44,755 bases of DNA from Streptomyces albicerus (GTDB taxonomy: Bacteria; Actinomycetota; Actinomycetes; Streptomycetales; Streptomycetaceae). Position 1 is the stretch's first letter, and the number at the start of each line of letters is the position of its first letter. The notes under the pieces were generated by a model. The model was given only the letters and a program-made list of their open reading frames with translations. It did no database searches and had not been told where the DNA came from. The position numbers and the translations under genes are program-made. Location of the stretch: the NCBI RefSeq assembly GCF_008905045.1, contig NZ_VWMY01000034.1:1-44755 (forward strand), read 5' to 3'. Shown in pieces: positions 24,950-32,262 of this stretch.

Positions 24950-24969
24950 GCTACTCCCTCGGGAGTAGC
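24950..24969. promoter_or_regulatory. Inverted repeat, probable response-regulator operator
   Basis: GCTACTCCC and GGGAGTAGC form perfect 9-bp arms separated by TC, just upstream of the ABC ATPase gene. It fits a dimeric NarL/LuxR-type regulator, and the neighbouring TCS is of that type. A related pattern (GCGGG-AGTA-CCCGC, 27193-27206) occurs upstream of the kinase gene. Confidence 0.6.
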
Positions 24970-24998
24970 TCCCGTCGAGGCATATCAGGCAACAATTC

Positions 24999-25016
24999 AA
25001 ATTTCCCCGGGAATTT
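24999..25016. repeat. AT-containing imperfect inverted repeat around CCCGGG
   Basis: AAATTTCCCCGGGAATTT reads nearly the same on both strands, with a one-base offset. It lies in an unusually AT-rich pocket (about 24985-25045). It may be a further regulatory site or a UTR hairpin. Confidence 0.3.
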
Positions 25017-25301
25017 CCGGTGCCAGGCCATTTCCGTCATCGCGTTTGTCTCATGGGATTCTCATTCCCGGACCAAGGCGATTCCAGGAGCCGACTGTGC
25101 GTCGCCGGGCAGGACAGCCCGGAGGACTCGGCGACCGCGGGTACACAGCCTGCTCGTCGAGCACAGCCGACCAGCGCTCATACCGGAGCCAGGGGCCTGA
25201 CACGGCAGGAGCCGGACCGCTGCCGCGCCCCTGCCGGGCACGGCCCGGGCGACGCCGCAGCACATTCCGTTCGCCGGCGGAACCACACCGGTATCACTCC
25301 C

Positions 25302-25970
25302 TCAGCCTTCCCCTGCCCTTACCAGTCCCGTCTCGTACGCAAGCACTACCAGCTGTGCCCGGTCCCGTGCCCCGAGCTTGGTCATCGCCCGGCTCACGTG
25401 GGTCTTCGCGGTGAGCGGGCTCATGAGCAGTTCCCGACCGATCTGCTCGTTGCTCAGCCCGGCTGCGACCAGCGCCATCACCTCGCGCTCCCGTTCTGTA
25501 AGCACCGCCAGCCGCTCGGCACCCGCAGCTTCCGGGCGCCTCAGCCGGGCGAACTCCTCCACCACCGAGCGCGTGACGGCGGGAGCGAGGAGACCCTGCC
25601 CGGCCGCGACCGTGCGGATCGCCGCCCGCAGCTCGTCCGGCTCGATGTCCTTCAGCAGGAACCCCGCCGCGCCGTGCCGCAGCGCCTCGAAGACGTACGC
25701 GTCGACCTGGTACGTGGTGAGCATGACCACGCGTACGGCGTCCAGGGCAGGGTCGGCTGCGATGCGGCGGGTGGCCTCGATGCCGTCGACGGCGGGCATG
25801 CGGATGTCCATGAGGACGACGTCGGGCCGGGTCAGCCGCACCGCCTCCACGGCCTGGGTCCCGTCGGCCGCCTCCGCGACCACGACCAGGTCGTCCGTCA
25901 GGTCCAGCAGGGCGCGGAAGCCCGCCCGTACGACGGTCTGGTCGTCCGCGAGGACCACGCGCACCGTCAT
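25302..25970 (-). CDS. NarL/LuxR-family response regulator
   Basis: A 222-residue regulator. The receiver domain has acidic Asp9/Asp10, phospho-acceptor Asp55 in VVLMDIRMP, the Thr of VVMLTTY and Lys in GFLLKDIEP. The C-terminal LuxR helix-turn-helix reads LTEREREVMALVAAGLSNEQ, IGRELLMSPLTAKTHVSRAM. The start at 25970 overlaps the kinase stop by four bases (ATGA). It should bind DNA as a phosphorylated dimer; the inverted repeat before the ABC genes is the natural candidate. Confidence 0.93.
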   Translation of the reverse strand: MTVRVVLADDQTVVRAGFRALLDLTDDLVVVAEAADGTQAVEAVRLTRPDVVLMDIRMPAVDGIEATRRIAADPALDAVRVVMLTTYQVDAYVFEALRHGAAGFLLKDIEPDELRAAIRTVAAGQGLLAPAVTRSVVEEFARLRRPEAAGAERLAVLTEREREVMALVAAGLSNEQIGRELLMSPLTAKTHVSRAMTKLGARDRAQLVVLAYETGLVRAGEG

Positions 25971-27148
25971 GATCGCTGCCCTCCGTTGTCGCCGCGGGCC
26001 GGGAGTTCGGCCCGCACCCGGAAACCGCCGCCGGGTACCGGCCCGTAGTCGATCGTGCCCCCGGCCGCCGCTGCCCGCTCCCGCATCCCGACCAGCCCGA
26101 AGCCGCCTGTTGCCGGTGACGGTGACGGCGGGCCGTCGTCGACGACCTCCACCGTCAGCCGGCCGTCGCCCCGGACGACGGACACCGCCGCGTGCCGGGC
26201 CCCGGAGTGCTTTACGACGTTGGTCAGTGCTTCCTGCACGACCCGGTACGCGGCCAGCCCCACCACCGGCGACACACCGTCCGGCTCTCCCTCCCGCCGG
26301 AGCGTGATCTCCACATCGCCGCCCGCGAACCGGTCGACCAGCTCTGCGAGTCGCGCGATCCCCGGCGCCGGTTCCACCGGATCGCCCTCCGGCTCGCGCA
26401 GCACGGTGACGGTGGCGCGCAGCTCCCGTACCGCTTCCTTACCCGCCTCCCGCACCTGCCGCATCGCCGCCCGGGCCACCTCGGGCTTCACGTCGAACGC
26501 GTCCAGCGCCACGCCCGCCTGCACAGTCATCGCCGCGACAGTGTGCGCGACGACGTCGTGCAGCTCGCGGGCGATCCGCACCCGCTCCTCATGCACCCGG
26601 CGCGCCGCCTCCCGCTCCCGGTCCTCCTCCGCACGGACGGCCCGGGCGGCGTACTCGGCCTGCAACTGCCGCCGCGTACGCACCACTTCACCCAGCAGCA
26701 GCGGCACCAGCGGCCACAGCATCTCCAGCACAGCCAGCCCCTGCGGGTTCACCACGTCGTTGCCCACCCACAGCGCAACTGCACCCGACGTCAGGGAGGC
26801 GATCAGCCCGGTCCGCAGGGTGCGGCGACGGTCGCCCTGCACCGCGACCGTGTACAGCGCCACGATCACCGGCAGGTTCAACAGCTCCCCGATGTGCCCG
26901 TACAACGCCCAACCCGCACACGCCGCCCCCGTCACCACCGCGACCGCCACCGGCCACCTCCGCCGCCAGAACAGCGCAAGCAGCGACACCGCCAGCAGCA
27001 GCCAGGTGAACCAGTCCGCCTGCCGGTACTCCGGTTGGTTCGACGCCGCGTCCAGCCCGGTGAACCACGCGACCACGGCCACCACGAGGAGATCCACGGA
27101 CCTCGGCGAAAGGTCCCGCAGCCAGGCACTCAGGCGATCGAAGGACAT
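25967..27148 (-). CDS. Sensor histidine kinase (NarX/DesK-like, HisKA_3)
   Basis: A 393-residue membrane kinase. ATG at 27148 (MSFDRLSAWLRD) follows GGGGAGGTG. Four to five hydrophobic segments fill residues 18-150, without a large extracellular loop, as in intramembrane-sensing kinases. A cytoplasmic coiled region EEDREREAARRVHEERVRIA leads into the dimerisation box RELHDVVAHTVAAMTVQAG with the phospho-His near residue 197. The HATPase domain has VVQEALTNVVKHSGA, VVDDGPPSPSPATGGFGLVG and MRERAAAAGGTI. It likely senses the compound handled by the ABC pair or a membrane state, and phosphorylates the coupled response regulator. Confidence 0.93.
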   Translation of the reverse strand: MSFDRLSAWLRDLSPRSVDLLVVAVVAWFTGLDAASNQPEYRQADWFTWLLLAVSLLALFWRRRWPVAVAVVTGAACAGWALYGHIGELLNLPVIVALYTVAVQGDRRRTLRTGLIASLTSGAVALWVGNDVVNPQGLAVLEMLWPLVPLLLGEVVRTRRQLQAEYAARAVRAEEDREREAARRVHEERVRIARELHDVVAHTVAAMTVQAGVALDAFDVKPEVARAAMRQVREAGKEAVRELRATVTVLREPEGDPVEPAPGIARLAELVDRFAGGDVEITLRREGEPDGVSPVVGLAAYRVVQEALTNVVKHSGARHAAVSVVRGDGRLTVEVVDDGPPSPSPATGGFGLVGMRERAAAAGGTIDYGPVPGGGFRVRAELPARGDNGGQRS

Positions 27149-27192
27149 CACCTCCCCACCGTATGAGCGGGGATGCCCGAGCGCGTACGACA

Positions 27193-27206
27193 GCGGGAGT
27201 ACCCGC
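27193..27206. promoter_or_regulatory. Inverted repeat upstream of kinase gene
   Basis: GCGGG-AGTA-CCCGC, 45 bases before the kinase start, contains GGGAGTA, which equals one arm of the operator at 24950-24969. It could allow autoregulation of the two-component genes. Confidence 0.3.
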
Positions 27207-27293
27207 ACGCGCCCCGACGCGTCACGCAGGGCCGATCCACGAAGAAGCAGGGGCGGCGTCCAGCCCCAAAGCGGCGTGGGCGAGACTTGCCCG

Positions 27294-28613
27294 GTGGCAA
27301 GCACAGACGAGACCAGCCAGGCCGCCCCGCACGCGTCTGAAATCGACACGCCGCCGAGCCCTCAGCCCCCGCCCGAGCCAGCCCCCGGGCCCGGTGCGCG
27401 CATGCCGCGCTGGCTGCCGCGTGCCCTGGTTCTGGCGCTCGCGCTCGTCGCCGTGTTCCAGCTGGCCGGTTGGGCCTTCCACCAGCTCCTCGGCCTGCTG
27501 ATCAACGTCCTCATCGCGTTCTTCCTCGCCCTCGCGATCGAGCCCGCAGTGAGCTGGATGGCCTCCCGCGGCATGCGCAGGGGGCTGGCCGCCTTCCTGG
27601 TCTTCCTCGGCCTCGTGATCGTGACCGCCGGCTTCGTCACGCTGCTCGGCTCCCTGCTCGCCGAGCAGATCATCAAGATCGTCGAGGACTTCCCGGCCTA
27701 CCTCGACTCCGTCATCAACTGGATCAACACACACTTCGACACCAAGCTGGAGCGCGTGGACGTCCAGGAGGGCCTCCTCCGCTCCGACTGGCTGCGCGAC
27801 TACGTCCAGAACAGCGCCACCGGCGTCCTGGACGTCTCCACCCAGGTCCTCGGCGGTCTCTTCCAGCTGCTGACGATCACGCTGTTCTCGTTCTACTTCG
27901 CCGCCGACGGCCCCCGGCTGCGCCGCGCGCTGTGCTCCGTACTGCCGCCCGCCAAGCAGGCCGAGGTACTGCGCGCGTGGGAGATCGCTGTCAACAAGAC
28001 CGGCGGCTACATCTACTCGCGCGGACTGATGGCGCTCGTCTCCGGCATCGCGCACTACATCCTGCTGCAAGCACTGGGCGTGTCTTACGCGCCCGTGCTC
28101 GCCGTCTGGGTGGGCCTGGTCTCGCAGTTCATCCCCACCATCGGTACGTATCTCGCGGGCGCCCTGCCGATGCTGATCGCCTTCACCGTCGACCCCTGGT
28201 ACGCGCTGTGGGTGCTGATCTTCGTCGTGGTCTACCAGCAGTTCGAGAACTACGTGCTGCAGCCCAAGCTGACCGCGAAGACCGTGGACATCCACCCCGC
28301 GGTCGCCTTCGGCTCGGTCATCGCCGGCACGGCCCTGCTCGGTGCCGTCGGCGCCCTGATCGCCATCCCCGCGGTCGCCACGCTGCAGGCCTTCCTGGGG
28401 GCGTACGTGAAGCGGTACGACGTCACAGACGACCCCCGCGTCCAGGGACACCGGAGCAGCAGCTCCAGCACAGGCCTCGTCACGCGCGTCAGCCGGTTGC
28501 GAGAGCAGAAGTCCGGAGAGAGGGCAACGGCAGAGTCTGCAGAGGGCTCCTCGTCGGCGGACGGCGGGAAGGAGGAAGCGCCTCACCGCACGGCCGCTTC
28601 GGGCCGCGCGTAA
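27294..28613 (+). CDS. AI-2E family (PerM/UPF0118-type) membrane transporter
   Basis: A 439-residue membrane protein. GTG at 27294 (VASTDETSQAAP) is the first reasonable start in the frame, although its ribosome site is weak; ATG at 27402 (MPRWLPRALVLALA) is an alternative. A Pro-rich N-terminal tail is followed by helices WLPRALVLALALVAVFQLAG, LLINVLIAFFLALAIEPAVSWMASRG, GLAAFLVFLGLVIVTAGFV. A large soluble loop (about 120-190) comes next, then VWVGLVSQFIPTIGTYLAGA, a family signature, and the terminal VAFGSVIAGTALLGAVGALI. The C-terminal 60 residues are Ser/Arg-rich and cytoplasmic. Family members export signals, ions or other small molecules; the substrate here is unknown. Confidence 0.88.
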   Translation: MASTDETSQAAPHASEIDTPPSPQPPPEPAPGPGARMPRWLPRALVLALALVAVFQLAGWAFHQLLGLLINVLIAFFLALAIEPAVSWMASRGMRRGLAAFLVFLGLVIVTAGFVTLLGSLLAEQIIKIVEDFPAYLDSVINWINTHFDTKLERVDVQEGLLRSDWLRDYVQNSATGVLDVSTQVLGGLFQLLTITLFSFYFAADGPRLRRALCSVLPPAKQAEVLRAWEIAVNKTGGYIYSRGLMALVSGIAHYILLQALGVSYAPVLAVWVGLVSQFIPTIGTYLAGALPMLIAFTVDPWYALWVLIFVVVYQQFENYVLQPKLTAKTVDIHPAVAFGSVIAGTALLGAVGALIAIPAVATLQAFLGAYVKRYDVTDDPRVQGHRSSSSSTGLVTRVSRLREQKSGERATAESAEGSSSADGGKEEAPHRTAASGRA

Positions 28614-28645
28614 GCGACTCCCTGCGGACGCGCGGTCGGCTGCCA

Positions 28646-28935
28646 CTATTCCGCTGTGGTCGACAACAGTTGGTGGATCGGTCTCATCACCGGTGGGACG
28701 GCTGTGGTCGCGAGTCGGTCACCGGCCGAAGTGCCACCAGATCCGCGCGGGTGCAGGCCGATGACGGTGGTGACGGCGCCTGCGGAGTGGCGTAAGAGCG
28801 CGCCGACCGCCAAGCCGAGGATCAGCCGCATGGTCGTCGGCCTTCCAGCCCCGTTGGGGCCGAGAGAGCCGGTCACCCGGCCGGGCCGGACCGTCAAGGA
28901 CAGGTGGTCGACAGCGGTCTTGTTGCCGTACCGCT
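28646..28935 (-). pseudogene. Collapsed ABC transporter remnant (ATPase head joined to permease fragment)
   Basis: The minus-strand frame reads ERYGNKTAVDHLSLTVRPGR, VTGSLGPNGAGRPTTMRLIL, then without a break GLAVGALLRHSAGAVTTVIG. The first part is the N-terminus of an ABC ATPase with a ruined Walker A (GPNGAGRPT in place of GPNGAGKST). The second part equals the permease segment LAVGTLVRHSAGAVTAVIG of the intact gene at 23213-23980. About 1.2 kb has been deleted so that ATPase and permease are fused, and the rest is gone. It is a degenerate paralogue of the intact pair. Confidence 0.8.
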
Positions 28936-28939
28936 CGAC

Positions 28940-29686
28940 TCATTGGCGAGTCCGGAGTAGCGGATGCGGCACGGACTGCCCGTCGACTCCGGACTGACCG
29001 GACTGCGGTTGCGTGCCGCCGACGCGAGCCGAGCGGTTCGTGAGGACCAGTCGGAGGACGATGATCGCGGCGCCGGCGGCCGCCCCGAGGCACACGGCGA
29101 TGAACGCGTCAGGGACCCAGGTCATCACCTGGCCCAGGCCCATGCGGCCCGCGAGCTGCGTCAGGGCGATCCAGGGCAACACGCCCGCCAGGCACCAGAG
29201 GGCGGTCCGGGTGGTGCGGCACAGCGTTGAGGCGGGCGTGGGTGGGCGACGCAGGAGCAGTGCCGAGCGTCCGGCCGCCAGGATCAGGGCTATGGCCAGG
29301 GCCGTGACGCCCCAGACGGTCGGGTAGTAGCCGGACGCGGTGACTGCGGGCGGGGCCGGCCGGCCGCGAGTATGCGGACGGCGCCGAGGCCGACCTGCAT
29401 GACCGCTTCGTCGTGGAGGAGACCGTACAAGTTCTGCTCGAGCACGAGAGCAGTGTTCCGCTCCGGCAGCAGGAACAGCATCGCCGAGTAGCCGGGGGCC
29501 GCGCCATGGTCGTCCACGCCGTCGGCGAGCGCGGTCGGTATGCCCCACAGGAGCTGATGGCCTGGGGGCAGATTCCGTTTGCGGGCCGATGCCTGGTCGA
29601 CGATGGCACCGTTCATGCCCGCCGGGTTGAGCACGGCCTGAGGGGTTCGCCGTGTCGGAACGCTGGTTGCACTGTTCGGTCATCGA
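28940..29686 (-). pseudogene. Serine hydrolase (beta-lactamase/CubicO-type) C-terminal remnant with membrane tail
   Basis: Two frames carry one protein. The first (about 29686-29350) reads RTPQAVLNPAG, HQLLWGIPTALADG, GAAPGYSAMLFLLPERNTAL and VLEQNLYGLLHDEAV. The second (about 29350-28940) reads GYYPTVWGVTALAIALILAA, LAGVLPWIALTQLAG and FIAVCLGAAAGAAIIVLRLV. This is the end of a CubicO-like hydrolase followed by membrane helices. There is an apparent one-base frameshift near 29352 in a GC run, an in-frame TGA just upstream, and no N-terminal S-x-x-K or Y-x-N motifs. The frameshift alone could be a sequencing error, but the missing N-terminus cannot. Confidence 0.7.
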
Positions 29687-30049
29687 GGCAATGAACGTGT
29701 GAGATAGCGTGACGCCCGCCGTCGGCGAGGACGAAGGCTCCCCGGTGGCGCCCCGCTCAGGCGGGACACACGGAGGTCCGGCGGCTCGTGCCGACGGCTC
29801 CGCTGCCCGTATTCCTTCCTCGGCTCCCCCGCCCGTCACCTGGCCCGGCGCGGGCGTGACCGGATGGCCGCAGGCATGCGATGGCCGAAAGGGGAAAGCG
29901 TATCGGCGTCCCCTCACACCAGACGGCTCACGTGACCACACTATGGGCGCCGTGGAGGGACATGGGAGTCCCACTCTGTGCATGCCCTCGCTTCCTGGAA
30001 GACTACGGCGGCCGCACGGTGTGGAGCCGCACGAAAGGGAGGTTGCCGT
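29687..30049. other. Intergenic region upstream of the sigma factor gene
   Basis: No gene is supported. Open frames on both strands are Pro/Arg-rich shadows. The sigma-factor promoter must lie here, but no clear -35/-10 pair stands out. Confidence 0.4.
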
Positions 30050-30952
30050 ATGGATGATGATGGGGTGGTGCCGATCGCGGAGCTGGTTGATGAGCGTCGG
30101 CATCTGCTGGAGGTCGCGCTCCGGCTGCTGGGCAACCGTGGTGACGCGGAGAGCGCCGTGGATGAGACGTACCGGCTGTGGTATGGGCTGTCCGAGGCGC
30201 AGCGCGGCGGTATTCAGTCGCCGAGAACTTGGCTGGCGAGGGTTGCCAGCGACGTCTGCCTCACCCGCCTGCCCCCGGCACGCGTCGCCGGAGACACCGG
30301 CCCCGACGCGGAAACCGACGAGGAGCAGGCGCGAACAGACGGGAAGCCGGTCGCCGCGGCTGAGGCAGCGACCGAGGACGCGAAGTCGACGAGGCACACG
30401 CTGCTGGAGGCGTTGGATTCCCTGTCCCCGGCCGAGCGCACGGCGTTCGCGGTCAACGACGGTCGCGCGGCCCTCCGCGGCACAGTGGCCGACAGTGCGG
30501 AACGGACTGGTCGGGAGCACTCCGAGGCCACCGGCCAGGCGCGCCAGAGGATGCGGGAGCGGCGGTCGCAGCCCGCCGCACGCCAGGATCACGATGCCGT
30601 GGTGCACTCCGTCCTTCGCGCATGGGAATCCGAGGACGGCGCCGGTCTGGAATCCCTGCTCTCACCGGATGCCACGGCGTACTTCGACGGCGGCGGCAAG
30701 GTGAGGGCTCCCACCGCTGCGATCCGCGGCAGCCGCCGGGCGGCCCGCAGCCTGGTGCATCTCCTGCGCCGGCACCCGCACACCACGCTGACCCCCCACT
30801 CCATCAACGCCCGGACCGGCCTGGTCGCCCGCTACCACTCACACGTCGCCGCCATCATCATGCTTGGCATCTCCGACCGACGTGTGACACAGATCTGGGT
30901 CATCCTCAACCCGGACAAACTCCGTCCGTGGAACCGGGACGTCCAGACCTGA
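30050..30952 (+). CDS. ECF41-like sigma factor with C-terminal SnoaL-like domain
   Basis: A 300-residue protein. ATG at 30050 follows GGGAGG. Region 2 is recognisable: LVDERRHLLEVALRLLGNRG, DAESAVDETYRLWYG, SPRTWLARVASDVCLTRL. A linker of about 45 acidic and Ala-rich residues leads to region 4 starting DSLSPAERTAFAVND. The part that should be the helix-turn-helix reads GRAALRGTVADSAERTGREH and looks eroded compared with family members (G-M-P-F-D-E-V-A-E-I-V-G-R-T pattern). The C-terminal SnoaL-like domain carries YFDGGGKVRAP, the DGGGK motif typical of ECF41/SigJ-type factors, which modulates activity. No partner oxidoreductase or CMD gene is adjacent, unlike classical ECF41 loci; the closest AhpD-like gene is at 16079. 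Confidence 0.8.
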   Translation: MDDDGVVPIAELVDERRHLLEVALRLLGNRGDAESAVDETYRLWYGLSEAQRGGIQSPRTWLARVASDVCLTRLPPARVAGDTGPDAETDEEQARTDGKPVAAAEAATEDAKSTRHTLLEALDSLSPAERTAFAVNDGRAALRGTVADSAERTGREHSEATGQARQRMRERRSQPAARQDHDAVVHSVLRAWESEDGAGLESLLSPDATAYFDGGGKVRAPTAAIRGSRRAARSLVHLLRRHPHTTLTPHSINARTGLVARYHSHVAAIIMLGISDRRVTQIWVILNPDKLRPWNRDVQT

Positions 30953-31125
30953 CGCAACCGCCCCTTGCCGCATCCGGTCCGGCACAACGTTGTGAGCGCA
31001 GGAAGCCCTCATGGCTACGTCACCGTGGCCGGTTCGGTGCACGGTGACCGCGGCGGGTTCCCGACCTCGGCAAGTCCGCACAGTTCTGCATCGGTTGACA
31101 CGGCGATCACCACGCACCACGGCGC

Positions 31126-31230
31126 GAGCTGGAGGCGTCGATGGGTGAGATCGCCCAGCGAGCAGGCCTCGCCAACGGCACGGTCTTCCTGCACTTCGGC
31201 TCCAAGGAGGACCTGCTCGGGGGCACACTC
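31126..31230 (+). pseudogene. TetR-family fragment (helix-turn-helix only)
   Basis: In one frame: RELEASMGEIAQRAGLANGT followed by VFLHFGSKEDLLG, the helix 2 - turn - helix 3 - helix 4 of a TetR DNA-binding domain. The first helix and the entire ligand-binding domain are missing; the frame continues into antisense of the dehydrogenase gene. It is a remnant, possibly of a regulator for the neighbouring fatty-acid genes. Confidence 0.75.
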
Positions 31231-31350
31231 GCACCAACAGCAAAATGCGCTCTCACCCGGCACGACCGTGTCGTACTGTCCAGCGCCACGCGCAGCCCGC
31301 CGAAGTCCTCCGGGCCGCAAGACGACCGGGCCGGCCCGCGGAGCGGAACG

Positions 31351-32214
31351 TCAGGCGTCGTCATAGGTGTAGAAGCCGCGGCCGCTCTTGCGGCCGAGGT
31401 GGCCCGCTGCGACCATGCGGCGCAGCAGGGCGGGCGGGGCGTACAGCGGTTCCTTGAACTCCTCGTACATGGACTCGGCGACCGCTTGGGCGGTGTCGAG
31501 GCCGATGAGGTCGAGCAGGCGGAGCGGGCCCATGGGGTGGGCGCAGCCGAGTTCCATGCCCTGGTCGATGTCGTCGGGCCGGGCGGCGCCGGTCTCCACC
31601 ATGCGTACGGCGCTGAGCAGGTAGGGCACGAGCAGGGCGTTGACGACGAAGCCGGAGCGGTCGGGTGCCTGGATGGCCTGTTTGCCCAGTTGCCCGGCGA
31701 AGTCGCGGGTGCGCTGCAGCGTCTGCGCGCTGGTGGTGAGCGCGGGGATGACCTCGACCAGCTGTTGCACGGGCACGGGGTTGAAGAAGTGCATGCCGAT
31801 GAGCTGCCCGGGCCGCTCGGTGACGACGGCGAGATCGACGATGGGGATCGAGGAGGTGTTGGTGGCCAGGATCGCCGCGGGGTCTTCGACGGACTTGTCC
31901 AGGGCCCGAAGGACGTCGGTCTTGATGTCGCGGTTCTCGGCGACGGCCTCGACGACGAACTGGCGGTCGGCCATATCGCTGAGGTCATGGGTGAAGGAGA
32001 GCCGGGCCAGGGCCCGGTCTCGCTGTTCTTCGCTGAGCTTGCCGCGCCGTACGCCCCGGTCGAGGGAGGCGGTGAGACGGCGGCGGCCCGCCTCGACGGC
32101 GTCGTGGGTGGCTTCGGCGACACGGACGTCGATGCCGCTGCGGACGGCGACTTCGGCGATGCCGGAGCCCATGAGGCCGCAGCCGACGACACCGAGACGG
32201 GTGACGGGATCCAT
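31351..32214 (-). CDS. 3-hydroxyacyl/3-hydroxybutyryl-CoA dehydrogenase
   Basis: A 287-residue NAD-dependent enzyme. The Rossmann start is RLGVVGCGLMGSGIAEVAVRS, followed by ILATNTSSIPIVDLA, the catalytic His in GMHFFNPVPVQQLVEVI and the C-terminal domain with DRSGFVVNALLVPYLLSAV, MELGCAHPMGPLRLLDLIGLD, GHLGRKSGRGFYTYD. All catalytic features (Ser of NTSS, His and Glu of the FFNP region, Asn of VNAL) are present. It oxidises or forms (S)-3-hydroxyacyl-CoA, probably C4. It is 48 bases downstream of icmF and in the same direction, so the two form an operon that moves acyl chains between branched and straight C4-CoA pools. Confidence 0.93.
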   Translation of the reverse strand: MDPVTRLGVVGCGLMGSGIAEVAVRSGIDVRVAEATHDAVEAGRRRLTASLDRGVRRGKLSEEQRDRALARLSFTHDLSDMADRQFVVEAVAENRDIKTDVLRALDKSVEDPAAILATNTSSIPIVDLAVVTERPGQLIGMHFFNPVPVQQLVEVIPALTTSAQTLQRTRDFAGQLGKQAIQAPDRSGFVVNALLVPYLLSAVRMVETGAARPDDIDQGMELGCAHPMGPLRLLDLIGLDTAQAVAESMYEEFKEPLYAPPALLRRMVAAGHLGRKSGRGFYTYDDA

Positions 32215-32262
32215 CTGAGGTCCTATCTGATGAGTAGCTGCCGGGTGGTTTCCGGGGGCGGG

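Larger units (their letters stand above)
24895..25301. other. Intergenic region between ABC operon and two-component genes
   Basis: The gap holds the two inverted repeats listed. The remaining 250 bases open long frames but give arginine/proline-rich, non-protein-like products without ribosome sites. Confidence 0.5.

Noticed and set aside
29941..30135. Short minus-strand frame before the sigma factor gene
   Set aside because: Overlaps the sigma factor start and ribosome site; no protein-like features.
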